Origin: Verrucomicrobiota bacterium
GTDB lineage: Bacteria > Verrucomicrobiota > Verrucomicrobiia > Verrucomicrobiales > DEV007
Direction: 5' to 3'
NCBI GenBank assembly: GCA_018970725.1
Contig: JAGWVU010000006.1
Span: forward strand, 1-64,000
Length of the DNA: 64,000 nt
Shown here: positions 51,079 to 59,215 of the stretch, in pieces
Numbering within the stretch: position 1 is the stretch's first letter
How the letters are laid out: each line of letters begins with the position of its first letter
Made by a program: the position numbers and the translations under genes
Notes under the pieces: generated by a model
What the model was told of the DNA's origin: nothing
The model's input: only the letters and a program-made list of their open reading frames with translations
Database searches by the model: none

Positions 51079-52977
51079 ATGCTGCCACGCCGCACCATCG
51101 TCACCCTCGCCTCGCTCGGCTCGGCGCTTTCGGCCACCGTTCTGGTGGTCGCCTTCGAGGGCCGTCCTTCGCTTCACCCGTCCGTTTTGACCGCGTTCCG
51201 GGCCGGGTCCGTCCTCGAGGCGGAGATCACCGGGCCGGCGGGGAAAACCACCTTGCGGCGGACCGGGGACCGTTGGGCCTTCCTCAAACCGGTCGAGGAT
51301 TGGGCGGACGCGACCGAAACGGGGAAACTGCTCGAGGGGCTTTCCCATTTGGGGATCCGGGAAACCATTCCGGACGGTGAGATCAAGGACTCCGGGGTTG
51401 GGCTCAACCCTTCCAAGGCGATCAACGTCCAGCTCGGCTTCGGGCAGGAAAACAAGCGGTCGGAGCGCCTGCTCTTCGGCCGGCCTGGTCCCTTCGAGGA
51501 AACCGTTTACGCCCGGATCGCGGGCCATCGGGAACGCCGCGGTGTCTTTCTCGTGGACACGCCCTTGCTCCCCGTGCTGCTCGATCCCGACGAACATTTG
51601 CGGGAGCGCCGTCTCTTCGGCTTTCCGGCCGCGGCGGTCCGTTCTTATTCGTTTCGCCAGGGCGGCCTTGATCTGGAGTTGACCCGGGATGAAAAGGAAC
51701 CGCGCTGGTTCCTCACCAAACCGATCCGGTGCCGGGCTAACGACGACATCGCCTATTCCATCCTTGAGGAACTCGCCTCCCGGCGCGCCTCCCGATTCAT
51801 CGAGGACCGCACCCTGTCCGCGGGAACCCAGGTGGGCCAGAGTGCCGCCACCTTCGAACTCCGTCCGCGGCAGGGTCCCTCCACCAAGCTCACCCTGGAA
51901 CCTGGAAACCCCGGACCATCCGGTCCCTCCATGCTCGCCCATGTCGAAGGCAGGGCGACGGTTCTCCAGATCGATGACGACCTCGTGACCCGCCTGCCCC
52001 GCTCCCTCGAGCAGTTTCGTTTTCCCTACCTGATCGAGTTCGACAAGGATACGGTCGCCCGGATCACCATCGAAAGCCGGAGCGACCCGACGGTCGAGCT
52101 CAAGAGCGACGGGCGGCGGTGGGATCTCTTCAGCCATGGTCGGTCCTGGCCGGCCCGGGAGGAACGCCTGAAACGATTGCTCGACGCCCTGCTCGCCGAG
52201 CCGGTGCTCGATTTCCGCTCCAACAGCTCGGCAGACCTCCAGCGTTTCGGCCTCGACCGCCCGGACGTTCGCCTCACCGTGACCACCAGCGGCATCGAAG
52301 CCAAAGCTTACGATGCCTACCGTCGTGAACTGGCCAAGGCGCAGGCGGAAGGACGGGATCCGGCTGGCATCCCCGCGCCGGAAGTGGAGGTCGTAAACCA
52401 TGTTCTCGCCTTCCGCCTGGGCTCCGACGGCCTCCTCAACGTCAACCAGAAGGGGACGCCGTTCATCCACGGGATCGATCCCGCCCTTTTGAGCGATGCC
52501 CTCCCGACCCATCCGCTGAAATGGCGGGATCCCCGGATCCTTACCTTCAGTCTCTTCGAAACCCGCGGCCTGTCGGTCGCCGAAAACGGGATGCCGGAGC
52601 TGAAACTCACCTATGACTACCTGCAAAACAGTTGGTCAGGGACCTTGGGCGGAACCGGGATCGACCGCCGGATCGATCCCCGCCGCGCCGAAAGACTTGC
52701 GACCGTATTGGGAAACCTGCGGGCCCGGGACTTCCTGACAGACCGGACGGATGCCTACCAAGCCCTGCGGAATCCCACGTGCACGGTCTCCATCCGCACC
52801 GCCGGACGAGGCGGCGGGCCCGGGACCGAACAGAACCTGATCTTCGCGGCGGCGGTGCGCGGGTCGGACATCGAATTCTACTACGGACAGTTCGCCGGAG
52901 AACCCGAGGTGTTCGTGATCGATGCCGCCGTCTACGGGCAAATCGTGCAGCCCGTGATCCGACCGACGGTGGAGTGA
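51079..52977 (+). CDS. DUF4340 protein of Gld operon
   Basis: A 632-residue protein with an N-terminal membrane anchor (IVTLASLGSALSATVLVVAF), followed by repeated DUF4340-type beta-alpha units, for example TTLRRTGDRWAFLKPVEDWAD and VELKSDGRRWDLFSHGRSWPA. Tandem units at about 45-130, 190-330 and 330-470 are followed by a final beta-rich region. DUF4340 proteins accompany GldF/GldG genes in many phyla and are thought to work with the transporter on the periplasmic side. It is last in the operon. Confidence 0.82.
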   Translation: MLPRRTIVTLASLGSALSATVLVVAFEGRPSLHPSVLTAFRAGSVLEAEITGPAGKTTLRRTGDRWAFLKPVEDWADATETGKLLEGLSHLGIRETIPDGEIKDSGVGLNPSKAINVQLGFGQENKRSERLLFGRPGPFEETVYARIAGHRERRGVFLVDTPLLPVLLDPDEHLRERRLFGFPAAAVRSYSFRQGGLDLELTRDEKEPRWFLTKPIRCRANDDIAYSILEELASRRASRFIEDRTLSAGTQVGQSAATFELRPRQGPSTKLTLEPGNPGPSGPSMLAHVEGRATVLQIDDDLVTRLPRSLEQFRFPYLIEFDKDTVARITIESRSDPTVELKSDGRRWDLFSHGRSWPAREERLKRLLDALLAEPVLDFRSNSSADLQRFGLDRPDVRLTVTTSGIEAKAYDAYRRELAKAQAEGRDPAGIPAPEVEVVNHVLAFRLGSDGLLNVNQKGTPFIHGIDPALLSDALPTHPLKWRDPRILTFSLFETRGLSVAENGMPELKLTYDYLQNSWSGTLGGTGIDRRIDPRRAERLATVLGNLRARDFLTDRTDAYQALRNPTCTVSIRTAGRGGGPGTEQNLIFAAAVRGSDIEFYYGQFAGEPEVFVIDAAVYGQIVQPVIRPTVE

Positions 52978-53023
52978 TCTCGAATCGCTTGTCCGGGAGC
53001 GCCGCAGGCGTAGGTTGGCCGGG

Positions 53024-55252
53024 ATGCGCTCCCGTTTCCCCCGCCCCGGCGTTTCCCTGTTCTCCCTCGCGTTGCTCTCCCTCGCCATCCCTCCGGTTGG
53101 TGCCGTGGAGTTGCATCTGAGCGCACCGCTCGACTATCAGGTCGTGCAGCGTGACAGCCCGGGGAAAGGGTTGCTGCGCCTCGCGGGCGAGTTGTCCGAG
53201 GCGCTGTCCTCGCCCGACCTGACGATCGAGGCGAGACTGGACAACGGCACCATCCAGACCGGTTGGCAACGGGTCGGCGGCACGGTCAAGGCGGGCAAGC
53301 TGACCGGTGCGGTGGAGATGCCTTCGGGCGGTTGGTGGAAGCTGGAGACAAGGATTTTGCAGGGTGGCAGGCAACTCGCGCTCGGCAGCGTGGCGCATGT
53401 CGGCATCGGCGAGGTGTTTGTCCTCGCGGGACAATCGAACTCGGCGAACCATGGCGAGGAGCGGCAGCGCACGGAAACGCGCCGTGTGGCGTCGTTCGAT
53501 GGCAAGGGCTGGCGCCTCGCGGATGATCCCCAGCCGGGCGCAAGCGGGGCCGGGGGGAGTCTGGTCCCCGCCTTCGCGGATGCGGTGGTGAAAAAAGAAA
53601 ATGTGCCCGTGGGAATCATCGCCTGCGGCATCGGCGCGACGAGCGTCCGCGAATGGTTGCCGAGGGGAGCGACGTTTCCGAATCCGCCGACGTTGCCGGG
53701 CCGCGTCGAACAGCTCCCGGATGGTCGCTGGGCCAGCCTTGGTGCGGCCTATGAGACCTTCATCGCAAGGATGAAGTCCGCGGGGCCGCGGGGCTTTCGC
53801 GCCGTGCTCTGGCATCAGGGGGAGAGCGATGCAAACCAACGGGACCCGGCCCGGACGCTGTCCGGCAAACTCTACCGCGAATATTTGGGGAAAATCATCC
53901 GCGACTCCCGGCGCGACCTCGGCTGGGCCGCCCCGTGGTTTGTGGCTCTGGCGAGTTATCACGTGCCCGGAGACGAGGGCAGCGAGGACATCCGAGCCGC
54001 GCAAGCCTCCCTGTGGAAAGACGGCATCGCGCTCCAAGGCCCCGACTCCGATGCGTTGAAAGGCCTGCTCCGGGAGCGGCAGGGCCAGGGCGTTCACTTC
54101 AGCGGTCCCGGCCTGCGGGAACATGGCGCGCGTTGGGCGGAGAAAGTTCTCCCGTGGCTCGACCGCCAATGGACCGAGCCTCACCCGGCCGACCACGGCA
54201 CGGAGTGGAGCGATTTCGCGCCGCTCCCCGAGTGCCACAGCCTCGGTTGGGTGAACGCTCACGTGCAGACGAAGGATACCACGAGCTGGAACGGCGTGCT
54301 CGATGAGGCGAAATGGGGCACCCCGGATCCGCAACAGGTCGTGAGCCGCAACTGGGATTGGAAGGTGAGCGAATCGCAATGGCTCGAGGCCGTGCAGCAA
54401 AAGGGCGGGGGCGGTCGCGAGGAAGTGCGCTTTGATCTTTGGCTTCCCGACGACCGGCCATCCGTCCGCGGCATCGTCGTGATGTCCGGCCACGGCAGCG
54501 GAGATTCGCTCTTCAAGCGCGCCGACCTGCGCCAGATCGCCGGGGAACTGGGCCTCGCCCTGTTCAAATTCACGGGGAACCCCATGCAACGCGGCTTCTG
54601 GCCGCAACACCTGCTTTTCGATCGTTTGCGGTCGTTTGGTGGGAAAACGGGCCATCCGGAGCTGGAGCATGCGCCCCTCTTTCTCTACGGCCATTCCAAT
54701 GGCACCGGTTTTTCCGCCATCTTCCCCTCGTATGTGCCGGATCGCGTCTGGGCTTGGGTTGCGATGCGCCCGGGCATCACCTTTCAAGTTTACCAGCCCG
54801 GAGCCGCGTCAGTACCCGGTCTCGTCATCTTCGGCGAGGACGATCCCTTTCTCGCGAGACCCTCGAAAGAGGAAAACCTCGCGGTGGTGCCCACCCTGCG
54901 CCAAAACCATGGCGCCCTCTGGAACATCGCCGTCGAGCCAAAGACAGGCCATGGCCCGGGCGAAAAAACCTGGCCTCTCGTCTTCAGTTTTCTCCGGCAC
55001 AGCTTCGCCGCCCGCGTGCCCTCCGCGGCCGATGCGGAAACCGGCCCGATGAAACTGCGCCCGCTCGCTCCGGAAAGCGGGTTGCTGGGGCGGAACTGGC
55101 AGGCCCGGCCCGGCGGCTACCAAAAGCTCGAGGTCGCCCCCTTCGCCGAATTCCCCGGAGACAAAGCCACCGCCTCCTGGTTGCTCAACGCCGGATACGC
55201 GGCGGACTGGCAGCGCTTCCAAGGCACCGGAGAAGTCGCACCGGGAAAGTGA
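53024..55252 (+). CDS. SASA-type esterase fused to alpha/beta hydrolase
   Basis: A product of about 742 residues from the ATG at 53024 with a signal peptide (ending PVGAVE). Residues about 120-390 form a sialate O-acetylesterase (SASA) domain of the SGNH kind: FVLAGQSNSANHGE (nucleophile serine), WHQGESDANQ and GQGVHFSGPGLREHG (Asp/His region). A linker leads to a second hydrolase domain (about 480-660) with RGIVVMSGHGSGDS and the nucleophile elbow YGHSNGTGF, later GEDDPF and TGHGPGEK as likely acid and histidine. Both domains should remove ester groups, most likely acetyl groups from a polysaccharide. The two-domain fusion is unusual. Confidence 0.8.
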   Translation: MRSRFPRPGVSLFSLALLSLAIPPVGAVELHLSAPLDYQVVQRDSPGKGLLRLAGELSEALSSPDLTIEARLDNGTIQTGWQRVGGTVKAGKLTGAVEMPSGGWWKLETRILQGGRQLALGSVAHVGIGEVFVLAGQSNSANHGEERQRTETRRVASFDGKGWRLADDPQPGASGAGGSLVPAFADAVVKKENVPVGIIACGIGATSVREWLPRGATFPNPPTLPGRVEQLPDGRWASLGAAYETFIARMKSAGPRGFRAVLWHQGESDANQRDPARTLSGKLYREYLGKIIRDSRRDLGWAAPWFVALASYHVPGDEGSEDIRAAQASLWKDGIALQGPDSDALKGLLRERQGQGVHFSGPGLREHGARWAEKVLPWLDRQWTEPHPADHGTEWSDFAPLPECHSLGWVNAHVQTKDTTSWNGVLDEAKWGTPDPQQVVSRNWDWKVSESQWLEAVQQKGGGGREEVRFDLWLPDDRPSVRGIVVMSGHGSGDSLFKRADLRQIAGELGLALFKFTGNPMQRGFWPQHLLFDRLRSFGGKTGHPELEHAPLFLYGHSNGTGFSAIFPSYVPDRVWAWVAMRPGITFQVYQPGAASVPGLVIFGEDDPFLARPSKEENLAVVPTLRQNHGALWNIAVEPKTGHGPGEKTWPLVFSFLRHSFAARVPSAADAETGPMKLRPLAPESGLLGRNWQARPGGYQKLEVAPFAEFPGDKATASWLLNAGYAADWQRFQGTGEVAPGK

Positions 55253-55260
55253 TTCCGGGA

Positions 55261-55611
55261 TCAGCGAACCCGGACGTATTCGGCGGCATCCGGATACGGA
55301 TTGAACCCGGCGGGACGGACCAAGGAACGGGTCGTCTGCGGCTTCGGATTGTCCGGCCAGAGATGACGCCCGTTGGAGTAGTAGTTGCGCGGGTAGGTGG
55401 TCCGCTCGTAGATTTGCTCCCAACGATACGGGTGATCCTTGCGCACGTAATGTCCGGCGTAGGTATGCCGGTAAGTCCGCGCCGGTTTCGGATTCTTGTA
55501 GAGACCGATGTAGGTCCGGTCATAATGCCGGTAGCAATCCTCGGCAGTCAATGCCGGGGTCAGGGCGGAGATGGCCAAAGCCAGAAAGGAAAGGCGCAGG
55601 ATGGTCTTCAT
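55261..55611 (-). CDS. Small secreted Tyr-rich protein, unknown
   Basis: A 116-residue protein from the ATG at 55611 with a signal peptide (MKTILRLSFLALAISALTPALT). The mature part is rich in Tyr, Arg, His and Pro (for example RHYDRTYIGLYKNPKPARTYR and YRWEQIYERTTYPRNYYS with gaps). No known domain is recognised. It is convergent with the esterase fusion across eight bases and may be an envelope protein. Confidence 0.6.
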   Translation of the reverse strand: MKTILRLSFLALAISALTPALTAEDCYRHYDRTYIGLYKNPKPARTYRHTYAGHYVRKDHPYRWEQIYERTTYPRNYYSNGRHLWPDNPKPQTTRSLVRPAGFNPYPDAAEYVRVR

Positions 55612-55757
55612 GAGCGTCGCTCCTTTCTCTTTCGGTCCTCGCGCCTTGCGAGTCAAGCCTACCGTTCGGCCCGCCTCCTGAAAAATTCATGGTGCGGGGA
55701 CACGGGGAAAAATGACCGCTTGGGAAATCCGGACCGTCACACGATATTCCCGGGGAG

Positions 55758-56549
55758 ATGCCCGTGCCCGGTCCTTTCTACGACGCCCACTGTCATTTGC
55801 AGGATCCGCGTTTCGGCCCCGGGGTCGGTTCCCTGCTGGCGGAGTGCCGGGCGCGGGGAATTCACCGGCTCGTGGTCAACGGCACCCGGGAATCGGATTG
55901 GGACCGGGTGGCGGATCTCGCCGCGCGTCACCCGGAGCTGGTGATCCCGAGCTACGGTCTCCACCCCTGGTGGTCCCGGGACCGATCACCGGCTTGGCTG
56001 GAGGATCTCGAGGCCCGCTTGCGGGCGGACCCCGGGGCAGGCGTCGGAGAGACGGGCTTGGACCGTTGGATGCCGGACCCCGATCCGGCGGATCAGGAGG
56101 CGGTCTTGCTGGCGCATCTGGATCTGGCGGCCCGGTTCAACCGACCGCTCTCGCTTCACTGCCTGCGCGACTGGGGCCGGATGGAGGCGATTCTCCGAAC
56201 CCATCCCCGTCCTGCGCGGGGGTTCCTCCTTCATTCCTATGGCGGCCCCGCTGAAATGGTGGCTTCCCTGGCCGCCCTGGGGGCTTATTTCTCCCTCCCC
56301 GGAGCCTTCCTCCACCCTGCCCAAGCCAAAAAACTCGCGGCCTTCCGCCTCGTGCCGCAAGACCGTTTGCTAATCGAGTCCGATGCTCCGGATCAACTGC
56401 TTCCTGCAGAACTCGACGCCTTTTCCCTTCCGGAGACCGGGACCGGGCGGCGACTCAATCACCCTGGCAATGTCCCCGAAATTTACCGGCATTGGCCTGC
56501 GGCGGATCCATGGGTCGTGGAATCGAATTTCCTGCGATTCTTTACTTGA
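55758..56549 (+). CDS. TatD-family metal-dependent hydrolase
   Basis: A 263-residue TIM-barrel hydrolase with the TatD metal motifs in order: YDAHCHLQDPRF (first HxH), SYGLHPWW, VGETGLDRW (Glu), LHCLRDWGRM, LLHSYGGP and IESDAPDQ (final Asp). TatD enzymes act as 3'-5' DNA or D-aminoacyl-tRNA hydrolases. EboB of the ebo cluster is also TatD-like, but this gene lies 14 kb from eboE-C-D and reads as an ordinary TatD. It is followed by an unrelated GYF-RDD gene. Confidence 0.87.
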   Translation: MPVPGPFYDAHCHLQDPRFGPGVGSLLAECRARGIHRLVVNGTRESDWDRVADLAARHPELVIPSYGLHPWWSRDRSPAWLEDLEARLRADPGAGVGETGLDRWMPDPDPADQEAVLLAHLDLAARFNRPLSLHCLRDWGRMEAILRTHPRPARGFLLHSYGGPAEMVASLAALGAYFSLPGAFLHPAQAKKLAAFRLVPQDRLLIESDAPDQLLPAELDAFSLPETGTGRRLNHPGNVPEIYRHWPAADPWVVESNFLRFFT

Positions 56550-56602
56550 ATCCCTTCGCTTGCAAAACGCCCCGCGCGCGTTTACTCCCGGGGAAGAGAA
56601 TC

Positions 56603-57340
56603 ATGACATCCTACCACATCGCCCAAAACGGCGCGCCTGCCGGGGTCTTCACCGAGGCTGAGATCCAGTCCGGACTTCAGTCAGGGCGGTTTTCCCCCAA
56701 CGACCTGCTCTGGTCCGAGGGCATGAGCGAATGGTTGCCGGTGGCCACCCGCTTTTCCGTTGCTCCGGCCGCTCCATCCACTCCGCCGGTCGCCACCCCC
56801 TACCCCAGTCCCCAATCCGGACCAAGTCCGACGGCCAATCCCTACGCTCCCTCCGCCTCGGTCATCGCAATGGAGATGCCGCCGCTGCGGCTTGCCTCGC
56901 TCGGGTCGCGCGTGGCGGCCATTCTGCTCGATAGCCTGGTCTTTGGCCTGGCCACGATCCCCGTGGGCATCGGGTTGTCCATTCTTCCTGATTCCCCTGA
57001 CCCCACAAGCCCCGCCGCGGAACCCGCAACCATTTTCATGGCGGTGGGTGCGTTGCTGTCTCTCGTGGTCATCGCCATCAATCTTTATCTCCTGGCCGCC
57101 CGGGGACAGACGCTCGGCAAGAAATGGATGCACATCCGGATTGCCTCCCACCCCAACGGAGGAAACCCGGGCTTGGTCAGAACGTTGTTGCTCCGGGGAT
57201 TCGTCAACGGGTTGCTGAGTAATCTCACCTCCGGGATCTACGGCCTCGTCGACTTCTGTTTCGTCTTCCGGGAGGATCGACGCTGCCTGCATGACCTGCT
57301 CGCGGGAACGGTGGTTCTGGCGGGAGATCCGGAGTCCTGA
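56603..57340 (+). CDS. GYF-RDD membrane protein
   Basis: A 245-residue protein from the ATG at 56603, preceded by GGGGAAGAG. The N-terminal GYF_2-type module (YHIAQNGAPAGVFTEAEIQ through LLWSEGMSEWLPVA, about 1-52) is followed by a Pro-Ser linker and a C-terminal RDD membrane domain (about 95-235) with LGSRVAAILLDSLVFG and the GKKWMHIRI and RRCLHDLLAGT blocks. Function is not known; RDD proteins have been linked to ion transport. The start is preferred over an upstream in-frame ATG at 56492, which would overlap tatD. Confidence 0.8.
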   Translation: MTSYHIAQNGAPAGVFTEAEIQSGLQSGRFSPNDLLWSEGMSEWLPVATRFSVAPAAPSTPPVATPYPSPQSGPSPTANPYAPSASVIAMEMPPLRLASLGSRVAAILLDSLVFGLATIPVGIGLSILPDSPDPTSPAAEPATIFMAVGALLSLVVIAINLYLLAARGQTLGKKWMHIRIASHPNGGNPGLVRTLLLRGFVNGLLSNLTSGIYGLVDFCFVFREDRRCLHDLLAGTVVLAGDPES

Positions 57341-57341
57341 C

Positions 57342-59213
57342 TCACCCGCCCCATTCCCGCGGCTTGGCTGGGCGCCGCGCCGCCCGGGTCCTGACCAAGC
57401 GCCAGAGACAGACAAGCGCCAGCAAACCCGCCATCGCCTGCCCGAACCAATCGCCATGGCGCGCGTAAAACGTGGTGACCGGTGAGGAATCGAGGGATAG
57501 TCCAACAAACAGGGCCCCGGCCAAAAACGGACTACCCGCTTGGTCTGTCAGGACCTGCGGGCGCCCGGTGCCTTGCGCAGTGGCCAAAGCGCCGAACTCG
57601 TCGATCGCGCAAGTCAGGCCGGTGTTGGCGCACCGGATCATCGGACGCTTCAACTCCACGCACCGGAACTTAGCGTTCGCCAAATGCTGGGCGTTGGCCT
57701 CGCTCTTTTCAAACCAGCCGTCGTTTGTCAGGTTGACGATGAGTTGCGGTCCCTTGGCTTCATCCGTCACAAAGCGGCGGGTCAAGCCGCCGATGGTGTC
57801 TTCAAAACAGATCGAGGGAATGAGTTCCACCCCGGTTCCGGCCAACGTCAGGCGCTGCGTCGAGCGGCCCGGCTGATAATCTCCCGGGATCAAGCGGCCG
57901 AGGACCCAACGGAACAGGGGGAAACTTTCCCGGAACGGGATAAACTCCCCGAACGGGACGCGGTGGATCTTCTGATAAGCCTGACGCTCGTCGAACGACC
58001 CTTTCATGAGATACATCGCATTGAACACTTCGTAGGTGCCGTCCTGAAGGAAATCCACCTGCTCCATCCCGGTGAGAAAGTGAAAGTCTCCCATGCTGAG
58101 AATGTGATTCACATAACCGACCGCCCGCTCGTCGTGCGAAGCATAGGGAAGCGGTGTTTCCGGCCAGACCACCAAGTCCACCTTTCCGGTAAGCGCGGAG
58201 GCGGTCAATTCCTCGTAGAGCGGAAGAATGTCAGGGGAACGACTCAGGTCATTGCGGATCGACATCGGCACGTTGCCTTGGACGAGGAGCGCATTCAGCT
58301 CCACCGGCGCTTCCACCGTGTGCCGGTGCCGGGCCTGGATGCCATACATCAAAGCAAGGACGATCAGGCACATGGCACTGACAAAATCGAGCCGGGGCCG
58401 CAGGGCTCCCCTGCCGATCTCCAGGGAAAGCCGGACCACGGTCGCCACCGTGGCACAGGTCACGTAGACCGGCAAAAACGCCAGCCCTGCCACTCCCACC
58501 ACATCCACGATCTGGATGAGGTGCGGGGAGCCATGCAACGCCACGCCCAAGCCGTTCCAGCCAAACCCGGTGAACATCCAGCCGCGGATCCACTCCAAGG
58601 CCACCCAACATCCGGCATTGAGTCCCGCCACCCGGATCGTATGGAACGAAGGGCGCCAGATGTCCGGACCGGTCAGGGCACTGCCCCAACCCGTCTTGGA
58701 GGGGGGCGGCTCCGGTGGCGTGACCTCAAGTTTCTTGCGGTCGATCCGCCCCACCGTGGCGGCGAACGCGCCCCAGAGCCCGAAGTAAACAGCCAGGTAG
58801 GCGGCCAGAAGAATCCATCCCGGCCAGGCCACGTGCCGGAGCCAGTGGAGATTGATCCCAAAAAAGGCAAACCCGGTCAGATACCCCACCTTGAATCCCC
58901 AGGCCCCGCGCCCCTGGTTTTCCCCTCCGTCCAAAACCCAATCGATCCCGCGGGCGGGCAGGGTGAAGAGAAGCCCCCAACGCGGACCGCGGAGTCGCGC
59001 CGGGAGACGCGGCACGAGGCGCCACCGGATCAGGGATTGGGCCGGCCGGTCGTAGAACCAGAGCACCAGAAGCACCGGTGCCTGCCAGATCCAAATGAGT
59101 TGGCTCCGGTCCCAGTTCGGAAAACAGAGCGCAAGGAGAACCCCGCTCAGAATCGCGGCGATCCAGGGACGATAGGGAGAATTCCAAGCCATGAATCCGC
59201 ACGCCCGGCTCAT
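57342..59213 (-). CDS. lnt: Apolipoprotein N-acyltransferase
   Basis: A product of about 623 residues from the ATG at 59213 (another ATG lies at 59192); the upstream phosphohexomutase gene ends two bases away. It has N-terminal membrane helices, a nitrilase-like domain (about 310-570) and a C-terminal helix. All three catalytic residues are visible: Glu in VVWPETPLPY, Lys in KIHRVPFGEF and Cys in PSICFEDTIG. Lnt adds the third acyl chain to lipoproteins at the inner membrane. The protein is over 100 residues longer than E. coli Lnt, mainly through a soluble insert near residues 55-100. Confidence 0.9.
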   Translation of the reverse strand: MSRACGFMAWNSPYRPWIAAILSGVLLALCFPNWDRSQLIWIWQAPVLLVLWFYDRPAQSLIRWRLVPRLPARLRGPRWGLLFTLPARGIDWVLDGGENQGRGAWGFKVGYLTGFAFFGINLHWLRHVAWPGWILLAAYLAVYFGLWGAFAATVGRIDRKKLEVTPPEPPPSKTGWGSALTGPDIWRPSFHTIRVAGLNAGCWVALEWIRGWMFTGFGWNGLGVALHGSPHLIQIVDVVGVAGLAFLPVYVTCATVATVVRLSLEIGRGALRPRLDFVSAMCLIVLALMYGIQARHRHTVEAPVELNALLVQGNVPMSIRNDLSRSPDILPLYEELTASALTGKVDLVVWPETPLPYASHDERAVGYVNHILSMGDFHFLTGMEQVDFLQDGTYEVFNAMYLMKGSFDERQAYQKIHRVPFGEFIPFRESFPLFRWVLGRLIPGDYQPGRSTQRLTLAGTGVELIPSICFEDTIGGLTRRFVTDEAKGPQLIVNLTNDGWFEKSEANAQHLANAKFRCVELKRPMIRCANTGLTCAIDEFGALATAQGTGRPQVLTDQAGSPFLAGALFVGLSLDSSPVTTFYARHGDWFGQAMAGLLALVCLWRLVRTRAARRPAKPREWGG

Positions 59214-59215
59214 TG

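Noticed and set aside
50320-52626. A 768-codon minus-strand frame opposite gldG and the DUF4340 gene
   Set aside because: It spans two genes of a tightly packed operon and has shadow-type composition.
52607-54787. A 726-codon minus-strand frame opposite the esterase fusion
   Set aside because: No domain is recognisable and the plus strand has intact catalytic motifs across the same DNA.
55758-56549. TatD gene considered as eboB
   Set aside because: It is 14 kb from the ebo genes, has ordinary TatD motifs and unrelated neighbours.
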